A stretch of DNA of 22,653 bases from Firmicutes bacterium UBA5388 (GTDB lineage: Bacteria > Bacillota > UBA4882 > UBA10575), in contig DHOO01000007.1 of the NCBI GenBank assembly GCA_002409975.1, positions 35,322 through 57,974 on the forward strand. Direction: 5' to 3'. The translations under genes were made by a program, and so were the position numbers. The notes beneath the pieces were generated by a model. The model ran no database searches. It saw only the letters and a list, made by a program, of their open reading frames with translations, and was not told the DNA's origin. Positions 16,135 to 22,653 of this stretch are shown here, one piece after another. Position 1 is the stretch's first letter; the number at the start of each line of letters is the position of its first letter.

Positions 16135-16812
16135 GTGTTGCTTTCTTTAATAATTGTCTCAGTTATCCCAGGAGTTTTGTGGTTGACTTATTTTTATCGT
16201 AAGGATAGGTTTGAACCAGAACCCAAAAAATTAGTAGCTAAGGTTTTTATCGGTGGGATGTTAATGGTAGTTCCTGCCGGCGCCCTTGAACTAGTAGGAA
16301 AAGAAGGACTGATGGTCGCAAGGACATCGGGAAATGTATTATTAATTTTTATCTATTCCTTCTTTTTTATCGGCGTAATTGAAGAAGGGTTAAAGTTCTT
16401 ACTCTTAGCCTTAACGGTCTATCCTCGAAAAGAAATGAATGAACCAGTAGATGGAATTGTTTATGGGATAACTGTCGGGTTAGGTTTTGCGGTAATAGAA
16501 AACCTTTTTTACACGGAGGCTTTGGGTTTTCAAGTTGGATTGTGGCGCGCCGTAATAGCTTGTTTGGCGCATGCTGCCTTTTCGGGGTGGGGAGGATATT
16601 TCTTAACTGCTGGTTTACGTCGGCTCAGTATATTTTACCGTTTTCTTATTGCTTATGGGGTAGCTACTTTTTGGCATGGCCTCTATGACTTTCTTTTATT
16701 TTTAAATAATCCCATTTTTTCATTAGGGTCCTTTGTTTTAACAGGTTTACTTGTTTATATGCTGTTGAAAAAAATGCGTGAATTGGAGGCATACTCCCCT
16801 TTTCGTAGTTAA
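16135..16812 (+). CDS. PrsW-family intramembrane protease
   Basis: The protein is a polytopic membrane protein of 225 residues with six or more hydrophobic helices. It has the conserved family motifs: EEGLK (83-87), GFAVIEN (Glu122, Asn123), His146 in LAHAAFS and His181/Asp185 in WHGLYD. B. subtilis PrsW makes the first cut in the anti-sigma factor RsiW and thereby activates sigma-W. No sigma/anti-sigma pair lies beside this gene, so its substrate is unknown. The start is GTG 16135, six bases after AGGAGG (16123-16128); the following codon is TTG. It sits alone between a terminator and the yebC promoter region. Confidence 0.87.
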   Translation: MLLSLIIVSVIPGVLWLTYFYRKDRFEPEPKKLVAKVFIGGMLMVVPAGALELVGKEGLMVARTSGNVLLIFIYSFFFIGVIEEGLKFLLLALTVYPRKEMNEPVDGIVYGITVGLGFAVIENLFYTEALGFQVGLWRAVIACLAHAAFSGWGGYFLTAGLRRLSIFYRFLIAYGVATFWHGLYDFLLFLNNPIFSLGSFVLTGLLVYMLLKKMRELEAYSPFRS

Positions 16813-16834
16813 AAGAATTTCATTAGTCGTAAAT

Positions 16835-16864
16835 TTGGTTTACAAAACGAAAATAAGTTATAAT
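16835..16864 (+). promoter_or_regulatory. Possible promoter of yebC
   Basis: TATAAT at 16859-16864 lies 33 bases before the yebC ATG. TTGGTT (16835-16840) stands 18 bases upstream of it as a half-conserved -35; TTTACA (16839-16844) matches better but is only 14 bases away. Transcription would start near 16871. Confidence 0.45.
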
Positions 16865-16896
16865 GAGATCAGAAATATTATTTTTGAGGTGATAAG

Positions 16897-17637
16897 ATGG
16901 CTGGACATTCAAAATGGTCGAATATCAAACGAAAGAAAGAAAAATCAGACACGCAGAAAGCTAAAGCTTTTACTAAAGTAACGAGGGAGATAATTGTGGC
17001 CACCAAAACAGGAGGAGGAGACCCGGACTCAAACTTTCAACTTAGACTTGCGATCCAAAATGCTAAAGAAGTTAATATGCCTAACGATAATATTAATCGA
17101 GCGATAAAAAGAGGTTTAGGATCAACAGAAACCGATCAGTATGAAGAGATTATTTATGAAGGATACGGTTCCGGCGGAGTTGCTTTTTTAGTTCAGACCT
17201 TGACTGACAATCGGAACCGGACTGCCAGTGAAATGCGGTATATATTTTCGCGCAATAACGGAAACTTGGGGGAAAGTGGTTGCGTTGCTTGGCTTTTTGA
17301 GCGAAAGGGGGTAGTTACGGCCCTAAAAGAAGAAGTTAAATTTGATGAAGAAAAATTACTGGAACTAGCATTAGAGGCTGGAGCTGAGGATCTACGATTG
17401 GAAGAAGACTATTATGAGATTATTACGGAGCCTTCAGAGTTGGAACGAGTTAAGAATTTTTTAGATGACAAAATTAGTGTTGATAATGCTGAATTGGATT
17501 TTATTCCCAAAACCACGGTGGAAGTTGACGGCGAAACAGCCGAAAGTCTGATTAAATTAGCAGATGCTTTAGAAGAACATGATGATGTGCAAAATGTTTA
17601 CGCCAACTTTGATATCAGTGATCAGGATCAAAGTTAA
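16897..17637 (+). CDS. yebC: YebC/PmpR family protein
   Basis: YebC proteins are conserved in bacteria. They have been described as DNA-binding regulators and, more recently, as ribosome-associated translation factors that relieve stalling. The start MAGHSKWSNIKRKKEKSD is the family signature; GAGGTGAT (16885-16892) lies four bases before the ATG. The 246 residues comprise an N-terminal three-helix domain and two alpha/beta domains, with VNMPNDNINRAIKRG and IYEGYGSGGVAFLVQTLTDN as typical blocks. In many Firmicutes yebC is near bofC-like and ruvC genes; the bofC-like gene is found 490 bases downstream here, but ruvC is not. Confidence 0.96.
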   Translation: MAGHSKWSNIKRKKEKSDTQKAKAFTKVTREIIVATKTGGGDPDSNFQLRLAIQNAKEVNMPNDNINRAIKRGLGSTETDQYEEIIYEGYGSGGVAFLVQTLTDNRNRTASEMRYIFSRNNGNLGESGCVAWLFERKGVVTALKEEVKFDEEKLLELALEAGAEDLRLEEDYYEIITEPSELERVKNFLDDKISVDNAELDFIPKTTVEVDGETAESLIKLADALEEHDDVQNVYANFDISDQDQS

Positions 17638-17850
17638 ATACAGCGATCATTAACTGCTGTTTTCGGGAACCCCATGTTTACCTTATTCCCAATTTATACT
17701 TCATAAAGAATAACATTAGTCCGGTTTGGATTGAAGCGAATAAAACTTAACTTCTAAGTTTTTAGATGCAATTATCTTTATCTTTATTCCGAAACTCTAT
17801 TACATATTATTCAGGTTGACGCTATTCCTCTCAAGAGGAGGGATTACCAA
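17638..17850. other. Intergenic region after yebC
   Basis: Only a weak hairpin is seen: ACAGC (17640-17644) with GCTGT (17656-17660) followed by TTTC, a poor terminator for yebC. The rest is AT-rich, with no convincing promoter pair. CCTCTCAAGAGG (17827-17838) is a small inverted repeat whose right arm is part of the ribosome site of the next ORF. Confidence 0.4.
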
Positions 17851-18078
17851 ATGACAGCGAAAAATCCCGAACCTCATCACTCTATTATTCCTTTATCATA
17901 TGCAAAAGGGAGCTCGGAAAAGAAATTCTCCAGGACCAAGTCTCAGGAGAGTATGCTCTCTATCGTCCAAAGAATATACCTGAAATTGCAATGGATAAGG
18001 AACTACTCCAGAGTATTAGCTAGGTTTTTGCCGAAGAAAAGGGGTTGCATAAAAGCTACCTCGTTTCTTGTTGTATAA
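17851..18078 (+). CDS. Possible small basic protein, unknown
   Basis: This 75-residue reading frame has a strong GAGGAGGG (17834-17841) nine bases before its ATG. It occupies the gap between yebC and the bofC-like gene. The product is basic and Ser-rich, with a helical stretch (SMLSIVQRIYLKLQWIRNYS) and a basic patch (RFLPKKRG). I do not recognise a family. Its codons look less like a conserved gene than those of its neighbours, and its stop overlaps a TATAAT (18074-18079) that could be the -10 of the bofC-like gene. It may be a real lineage-specific gene, a decayed gene or a chance ORF. Confidence 0.35.
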   Translation: MTAKNPEPHHSIIPLSYAKGSSEKKFSRTKSQESMLSIVQRIYLKLQWIRNYSRVLARFLPKKRGCIKATSFLVV

Positions 18079-18127
18079 TTTAAACCTATTATGGGCAATT
18101 TAGCACAAAATGGAAGGAGGGGGTCTA

Positions 18128-18628
18128 ATGAGAAGGTTGGGTCCGTTAATGCTGATCGGTTTCCTTTTGGGTATTCTTTACATGTTTTTAAATACTGAAA
18201 AAAGCCCGTTTCTTCCGATGTTTAATAATGACGACGAGAACATTAGTATGAAAATTACAGTTTTTTACACAAGTTGTTGTCACGAAGAGACTGTTAATCG
18301 CAGTTTAAGCAAAAATGAGTGGGAACAGATGTTGGCAACATTGAAGAAAGACGGATGGGAGCTAAAAAGAAGCTCTATAGGTGAAGTTGAGCTAAATAAA
18401 GAACTTTTAGAGCTTTGCACAGGATGTAAAAAACAAGAGTTTATAGGGATCTATCAGGATGAAATCGGGGTGTATGCTGGAACTCCCAAAAAACCGGGTC
18501 CCCTTAAACAAGTAATTCCAGTTAAAATAGCACAACTACCTGAGGAAGAAGTAAATGATTTGAGGGAAGGAATAGTTTGCCAGGAAACAAGGGATAAATT
18601 ATTAATGATTGAGGGATATCAGAATTAA
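18128..18628 (+). CDS. BofC-like membrane-anchored sporulation protein
   Basis: BofC is a forespore protein that restrains the SpoIVB protease in the sigma-K checkpoint of B. subtilis. The C-terminal half here fits the BofC C-terminal domain, with FIGIYQDEIGVYAGTPKKPG followed by an ...EEEVNDLREGIVC... segment. The N-terminus is one hydrophobic helix (residues about 4-20: LGPLMLIGFLLGILYMF) that may be an anchor or an uncleaved signal. Cysteines occur as TSCCH (about 43-47) and LCTGC (about 97-101), a pairing that suggests metal binding or disulfides. The start is ATG 18128 after GGAAGGAGGGGG; a frame-internal ATG at 18110 lies before the ribosome site. 166 residues. The checkpoint role in this organism is inferred. 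Confidence 0.72.
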   Translation: MRRLGPLMLIGFLLGILYMFLNTEKSPFLPMFNNDDENISMKITVFYTSCCHEETVNRSLSKNEWEQMLATLKKDGWELKRSSIGEVELNKELLELCTGCKKQEFIGIYQDEIGVYAGTPKKPGPLKQVIPVKIAQLPEEEVNDLREGIVCQETRDKLLMIEGYQN

Positions 18629-18656
18629 ACCCGAAGGGAACAGAACCCTTCGGGTT
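18628..18656. terminator. Perfect 11-bp hairpin after the bofC-like gene
   Basis: AACCCGAAGGG (18628-18638) is perfectly complementary to CCCTTCGGGTT (18646-18656) with a seven-base loop. It begins at the last base of the bofC-like stop codon and also overlaps the stop of the minus-strand ORF. Neither strand has a T tract after the stem, so it may be a transcript-end stabiliser or an inefficient bidirectional terminator. Confidence 0.55.
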
Positions 18657-18813
18657 ACCAAGGGTGATGAAACTGACCTTCGCGCCGGCTAACAAGGATC
18701 CCTACCGGACCGTTTAAATGTGATCCTAATCGCCTCAATTCCAGAACCCCGGTTAACCTTTGCCCGAACCTTATCTCTACCTGGTCGAACCAGACCGTAT
18801 TACCATTATTCAT
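18655..18813 (-). CDS. Possible 52-residue minus-strand protein, unknown
   Basis: Reading on the minus strand, an ATG at 18813 is preceded by AGAGGA at a five-base distance and by an in-frame TAG just upstream, so the ORF is bounded. It encodes 52 residues (MNNGNTVWFDQVEIRFGQRL, then ...LELRRLGSHLNGP..., ending REGQFHHPW). The product is basic with an alternating hydrophobic pattern and no recognised domain. It converges on the bofC-like gene, with the 11-bp hairpin between them, as in true convergent pairs. The alternative is that the region encodes a structured RNA, or is a decayed or repetitive element, and the ORF is incidental. Confidence 0.35.
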   Translation of the reverse strand: MNNGNTVWFDQVEIRFGQRLTGVLELRRLGSHLNGPVGILVSRREGQFHHPW

Positions 18814-18915
18814 TGTGATCCTCTAGGCAAAAACAAGGCTCTTGACTCGGCCCGAACGACTCCACCTTACAACGCAGAAGCATCATAAGATCAAATCGTT
18901 GAGACCTTCGCGCCG
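18675..18915. repeat. 13-base direct repeat GACCTTCGCGCCG, two copies
   Basis: Exact copies lie at 18675-18687 and 18903-18915, 228 bases apart. On the minus strand both encode Arg-Arg-Glu-Gly, in the same frame, in two short ORFs that each stop after six more residues. The GC-rich repeat stands out in a low-GC window. Confidence 0.6.
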
Positions 18916-19349
18916 ACCGGTTGGGGCAAGGTAAAACATTTGCCCTACGCCCAAACCGCTCTTTGCTCGACCTCTTTTCACCGGCATCAGAACAATCTGA
19001 CGGGGGCGAAATTCAGTCTTCGTTCAGCCAGCCATCTACCGTTAATATTTTATCCTATAGATCTTTTTAATATCCATGTGAGAGAATTGATTACCTAAAG
19101 CTTATATTTAGGCGACCCAGAAATGCCTTTAGGGCTTGTCGATTTACCCAGCTATAAATTTGGCGGTAACCGGTATGAATGACCATATAGTGTTAAACCT
19201 ATAATAGGTAGTCGTTCTACCTAACGAAATTTGATCTAAAATATATAACATGGAAAACATAAAAATATTAACTTAGGAAGGAAATACTTAAAGATAGTAG
19301 AATATTGATTAACGTTATGTATTTTTGCGCAAATCGAGGAGGGCTTGTT
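18814..19349. other. Long gap before the EF-G gene, structured, no firm gene
   Basis: No reading frame of normal size is seen. Up to about 19040 the sequence is distinctly richer in C and G than the rest of the window; a 34-residue minus-strand ORF (18883-18987) lacks a ribosome site. From 19041 it turns AT-rich, with hairpins CCTAAA/TTTAGG (19094-19099, 19107-19112) and TAGGTAG/CTACCTA (19205-19211, 19217-19223). The TAGGT of the latter can alternatively pair with ACCTA at 19197-19201. A TATAAT overlaps at 19200-19205. A promoter for the EF-G gene must lie here, but no full -35/-10 pair is convincing. Confidence 0.45.
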
Positions 19350-21419
19350 TTGAAGAGTTTTAATGTTGATAAAATCAGAAACGTCGTATTTGTAGGTCAT
19401 GGTGGAAGTGGAAAAACAATGTTAGCTGAAGCGATTCTCTATAATACAAAATCCATAGAACGCTTTGGGCAAGTAGATGACGGGACTTCAGTTATGGACC
19501 ATGATCCTGAGGAGATTAAAAGAAAAATTTCTATAAACACCTCTATTGCTCCGGTGGAATTTACCGGGCACAAGATAAATCTTCTGGATACTCCTGGATT
19601 TTTTGACTTTGTGGGAGAAGTGAAAAGTGGAATTCGAGTAGCGGATGCTGGTATAGTTGTCGTCTGTGCGGTTGGCGGTTTAGAAGTTGGAACAGAAAAA
19701 GTATGGAGTTATTTAGATGAAAGAAATCTACCCCGTATTATTTTTATTAATAAAATGGATCGGGAGAATGCAAATTTCCACCAAGTTTTGCAGGCATTAA
19801 AAACCCAATTTGGACAGCGCGTTATCCCTCTTCAGATTCCGATTGGAGCGGCAGAAAGTTTTAAAGGGATCGTGGATATTATTACTGGGAAAGCTTATAT
19901 CGGTGGTAAAGAAGCTGAGATCCCTGCCGAATTAAAAGATGAGGCGGAAGAATATTATCACCTACTGATTGAAGCCGCAGCCGAGACCGATGATGATCTT
20001 CTTACTAAATACTTGGAAGGGGAAGAACTTACAAAAGAAGAGATTTTAAATGGTTTTCGTAAGGGAACGATGACAAATCAAATTATACCAGTACTTTGTG
20101 GCTCAGCTTTAAAGAATGAGGGAATCAATCACTTATTAGAAAAGATTATAGAAAGTCTTCCTTCTCCAGCGGAGATTCAGCCGGAAATAGCAAGTAATCC
20201 TCGAACTAATGAGGAAATTGGGGTTAAAGCGGATACTAGCGCTCCTACTAGTGCTTTGGTTTTTAAAACAATGGCTGACCCCTTTGTTGGAAAATTAACT
20301 TTGTTCCGCGTTTATTCTGGTATGGTAAAATCAGATTCTTCTTTTTGGAATGCTTCTCGGAACCAAGAAGAAAGAGTAGGTCAACTGTTTTTAATTAAAG
20401 GTAAAACTCAAACTGCTGTTTCCGCGCTTGGCGCCGGAGATATTGGAGCTGTTGCTAAACTTCAAGTTACTACTACTAATGATACTCTTAGTTCAAAAGA
20501 AGTCCCTCTTCTTTTAGAAGGATTGGATTTCCCCAAACCTAAATTAACAATGGCGGTTGTGCCTAAGAGTAAGGGTGATGAAGACAAGATCAGTAGTGGG
20601 TTAAGCCGTCTACTTGATGAAGATCCCACTATTAAGATAGAAAAGGATGCCACAACTAATGAATTACTGCTCTCTGGTTTAGGGGATTTACACCTGGAGG
20701 TTATTACAAGTAAATTGCAGAAGAAATTCGGTACAGAAGTAGAGTTAAAAGACCCTAAAATACCCTATAAGGAAACAATTAAAGGCGCCATTAAAGTTGA
20801 AGGAAAACACAAGAAACAATCGGGTGGTCGGGGACAGTTTGGGCATGTGTGGTTAGAGATCGAGCCGCTTCCTGCTGGTGGAGGGTTTGAGTTTGTCGAT
20901 AAAATCTTTGGAGGCGCCGTTCCCAGACAATATATTCCTGCAGTAGAAAAAGGACTTAGGGAAACTTTGGAAGAAGGGGTGCTGGCGGGCTATCCGGTAG
21001 TTGATGTCAAAGTTACTCTCTACGATGGCTCCTATCATAGTGTGGACTCTTCAGAAATGGCTTTTAAAATAGCAGCTTCCATGGCCTTTAAAAAAGGATT
21101 TATGGATGCCAAACCGGTTTTACTGGAACCCATTATGAATGTTACGGTTACTGTCTCTGATGAATATATGGGCGACATTATCGGCGATTTAAATAAGAAA
21201 CGTGGTCGGATCTTAGGGATGGATCCGCAAGACGGATTTCAAGTAATAAAAGCCCAAGCTCCCTTAAGTGAGATGTTTAAATATTCGATTGATCTTCGTT
21301 CTATGACTCAAGGTAGAGGTGACTTTATAATGGAATTTGATCATTTTGAAGAAGTCCCTTCTAACCAAGTGGAAGAGATAATTGCATCTTCGAAGGCAAG
21401 CAAAACTGAAAAAGAATAA
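19350..21419 (+). CDS. EF-G-like GTPase, divergent FusA paralogue
   Basis: The protein has the five-domain layout of elongation factor G (about 689 residues). The P-loop GHGGSGKT is at 16-23, NKMD at 134-137 and CGSAL near 250; domains II to V follow. It is not the housekeeping EF-G. The G3 motif reads DTPGFFDF (80-87), with Phe84 where canonical EF-G has the catalytic His (DTPGHVDF). The switch I segment reads KRKISINTS instead of RGITI. These features mark the EF-G-like paralogue group common in Firmicutes, whose role in translocation or ribosome recycling is not settled. The start is TTG 19350, six bases after CGAGGAGGG (19335-19343). The gene stands alone and ends at a shared terminator. 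Confidence 0.93.
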   Translation: MKSFNVDKIRNVVFVGHGGSGKTMLAEAILYNTKSIERFGQVDDGTSVMDHDPEEIKRKISINTSIAPVEFTGHKINLLDTPGFFDFVGEVKSGIRVADAGIVVVCAVGGLEVGTEKVWSYLDERNLPRIIFINKMDRENANFHQVLQALKTQFGQRVIPLQIPIGAAESFKGIVDIITGKAYIGGKEAEIPAELKDEAEEYYHLLIEAAAETDDDLLTKYLEGEELTKEEILNGFRKGTMTNQIIPVLCGSALKNEGINHLLEKIIESLPSPAEIQPEIASNPRTNEEIGVKADTSAPTSALVFKTMADPFVGKLTLFRVYSGMVKSDSSFWNASRNQEERVGQLFLIKGKTQTAVSALGAGDIGAVAKLQVTTTNDTLSSKEVPLLLEGLDFPKPKLTMAVVPKSKGDEDKISSGLSRLLDEDPTIKIEKDATTNELLLSGLGDLHLEVITSKLQKKFGTEVELKDPKIPYKETIKGAIKVEGKHKKQSGGRGQFGHVWLEIEPLPAGGGFEFVDKIFGGAVPRQYIPAVEKGLRETLEEGVLAGYPVVDVKVTLYDGSYHSVDSSEMAFKIAASMAFKKGFMDAKPVLLEPIMNVTVTVSDEYMGDIIGDLNKKRGRILGMDPQDGFQVIKAQAPLSEMFKYSIDLRSMTQGRGDFIMEFDHFEEVPSNQVEEIIASSKASKTEKE

Positions 21420-21457
21420 CATTGATTTACCCATTTGTTTAAGAAAATAAATAATAT

Positions 21458-21485
21458 AAAAAGCCCTAAATAAAAGGGCTTTTTT
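21458..21485. terminator. Bidirectional terminator between EF-G-like and SIS genes
   Basis: AAAAAGCCCT (21458-21467) pairs with AGGGCTTTTT (21475-21484) around AAATAAA. The A run on one side and the T run on the other allow it to work for both convergent genes. Confidence 0.9.
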
Positions 21486-21496
21486 ATATTTAGCCC

Positions 21497-22054
21497 TTAA
21501 AAGCTATTTCCGTAAAGAGTTGATTCTACTAAGGTGCAGATGATGTGTCCTAGCATTAAAAATGCCTCTTTTAAACGGGGACGGTTGGGGATAGGCAAAT
21601 AGAAAAGTAATTCCGGTTGATGGTTACTTAGTTGAGGATATCCACAAAAGGCTAATGTAAAAAGATTTTTTGCCTTCGCTTCTTTAAGTAAATTTTCAGC
21701 GAGTTGAGTATATTCACCAGAGATAATGAGAATACCATCACCTTTTTTCCCTTGTTGGCCAAGAGAGGTTAAAAAAGGCTCTTGCTCATTTAAGTGTTCA
21801 ATGAATTCCACTGGCAAAGGGGGTCGATTTATCATTAACCCGGAGTGAAACCCCTGTGTTAAATCTCTGGCGATATGCTGGTAATGATCGCAGCCATAGA
21901 TATAAAGTTTTTTTTGCCCTTGAAAGATTTCTACTATTTTATTAGCCATTTGGAGCGCGATCTCTAAACCTTCGGTAGTTAAGAGAATAGGAAGTTCTGA
22001 GAGATCGAGTAGCTGTGAGAGGATGAATTCACGGTTAAAATCTTGAGTAATCAT
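21497..22054 (-). CDS. SIS-domain protein, GmhA-like
   Basis: This 185-residue protein resembles the sedoheptulose-7-phosphate isomerase (GmhA) branch of SIS sugar-phosphate binding proteins: an N-terminal helix, then YIYGCDHYQHIARDL, RPPLP, the sugar-binding strand GILIISGEYTQ and the C-terminal RPRLKEAFLMLGHIICTLVE. Compared with GmhA zinc sites, His60 and His170 are kept. The Glu four residues after the first His is Asp64, and the Gln eight before the last His is Lys162. Isomerase activity is therefore doubtful; it may only bind a sugar phosphate. AAGGAGG (22062-22068, minus strand) precedes the ATG. It is convergent with the EF-G-like gene and divergent from the next gene. Confidence 0.75.
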   Translation of the reverse strand: MITQDFNREFILSQLLDLSELPILLTTEGLEIALQMANKIVEIFQGQKKLYIYGCDHYQHIARDLTQGFHSGLMINRPPLPVEFIEHLNEQEPFLTSLGQQGKKGDGILIISGEYTQLAENLLKEAKAKNLFTLAFCGYPQLSNHQPELLFYLPIPNRPRLKEAFLMLGHIICTLVESTLYGNSF

Positions 22055-22144
22055 TAAAAATCCTCCTTAAACTAAAAACATCTCTCATATTTTATGAACA
22101 TAAAATTTTTTAAGTGCATAATATTAAGAGATGAGGTGATTAAG

Positions 22145-22618
22145 ATGGATGATAAACGGTTTACGCGAAGAAAAAATACTAATCAACCGAATGAATTAGA
22201 AGAATATCTAAATAATTCTGCTAAATACCAAACAGTAAAATATCCCCGAAAACTTAATGCCTATGACCCTTGGGCTGATTGGTTTAATTCATCATTTGAT
22301 ATGGGAGAAAAATGGGCAGAATATTATTCTAAATTAGAGCAAGGAAAAACTGCTGACTTTGGAGGAAATGACTCAGTTAACGATTATTTACCTTCTGAAG
22401 AAGAAAATCTTACACCCGTAAGCGAGGTTCCCTTAGCGTTTCAAGATTTAGGAACGGTAAGAAAGACTGAGGAAAAAGAGGTAAACACTGAGGAAGAAGA
22501 GGTTAAAACTATAATAAACATAAAAGAAGAAGTATTAGATACAATTAATAAAGAACAAACAAGTATAAGTAAAGACATTATTATCTGGAAAGAATTTCCC
22601 AACGAAAACATTAGGTAG
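22145..22618 (+). CDS. Hypothetical acidic protein
   Basis: I do not recognise a family. The 157-residue product begins with a basic stretch (MDDKRFTRRKN). An aromatic central block follows, with YDPWADWFNSSFDMGEKWAE and YYSKLEQ. A long Glu-rich, probably disordered region (about 85-140) and a hydrophobic-acidic end (IIIWKEFPNENIR) complete it. No membrane helix. The start is ATG 22145, preceded by GAGGTGAT (22133-22140); an in-frame ATG at 22094 has no ribosome site. It is divergent from the SIS gene, with 90 bases between the starts. The Trp/Tyr-rich block is the part most likely to be conserved. Confidence 0.7.
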   Translation: MDDKRFTRRKNTNQPNELEEYLNNSAKYQTVKYPRKLNAYDPWADWFNSSFDMGEKWAEYYSKLEQGKTADFGGNDSVNDYLPSEEENLTPVSEVPLAFQDLGTVRKTEEKEVNTEEEEVKTIINIKEEVLDTINKEQTSISKDIIIWKEFPNENIR

Positions 22619-22619
22619 C

Positions 22620-22649
22620 CGTGTACGCTGGTTACCACCTGCGTACACG
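22620..22649. repeat. 9-bp perfect inverted repeat at the window edge
   Basis: CGTGTACGC (22620-22628) is perfectly complementary to GCGTACACG (22641-22649) with a 12-base loop. It starts two bases after the stop of the last gene. The window ends four bases later, so a T tract cannot be seen. It could be a terminator or a repeated palindrome. Confidence 0.6.
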
Positions 22650-22653
22650 TATG

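Noticed and set aside
19000..19040. Resemblance of CGGGGGCGAAATTCAG to a tmRNA 5' end
   Set aside because: The conserved TTCGACGGG-type continuation and a tRNA-like 3' end with CCA are absent.
18629..19349. T-box or other known riboswitch ahead of the EF-G-like gene
   Set aside because: No T-box sequence, specifier region or conserved riboswitch core was found, and EF-G is not a usual target.

Overview
The window reads as a chromosomal piece of a low-GC, flagellated, endospore-forming Firmicute, most likely a member of the Clostridia. The reasons are the B. subtilis-like order flhA-flhF-flhG-cheA-cheW-cheC-cheD-sigD, the ftsZ-spoIIGA-sigE block, a BofC-like protein, strong AGGAGG-type ribosome binding sites and frequent TTG/GTG starts. 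I cannot name a genus. No rRNA, tRNA, CRISPR array or transposase is recognisable.

Region 1 (about 1-10970) is one long motility and chemotaxis operon on the plus strand. It encodes the export gate FlhA, the SRP-type GTPase FlhF and its activator FlhG, then the chemotaxis core CheA, CheW, CheC and CheD, then the flagellar sigma factor SigD. A FapA/DUF342 protein, a small charged protein and a membrane-anchored SwrB-like protein follow, and a rho-independent terminator closes the unit. Genes overlap or are separated by only a few bases, which implies translational coupling. cheB, which lies between flhG and cheA in B. subtilis, is absent.

Region 2 (about 10970-16090) is a cell division and sporulation block. 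ftsZ has its own terminator and no ftsA beside it. spoIIGA and sigE follow as a protease/pro-sigma pair. Where sigG usually sits there is instead a membrane protein with a chemoreceptor signalling tip, followed by a CDP-alcohol phosphatidyltransferase and a terminator.

Region 3 (about 16090-22653) holds a PrsW-type intramembrane protease, YebC, an unrecognised small ORF, a BofC-like protein, a divergent EF-G paralogue, a SIS-domain protein on the minus strand and a hypothetical protein. The 720-base gap between bofC and the EF-G gene is the least explained stretch. Its first half is relatively GC-rich and C-rich on the plus strand. It contains a 13-base direct repeat, a possible 52-residue minus-strand ORF and a perfect 11-bp hairpin; its second half is AT-rich and contains several further hairpins.

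The window is mostly conserved housekeeping, motility and sporulation genes. The points most worth a second look are a hairpin plus a tiny leader ORF over the sigD ribosome binding site, the 18629-19349 gap, the EF-G paralogue lacking the catalytic histidine, the missing cheB and sigG, and the soluble-sensor-less chemoreceptor in the sporulation block.
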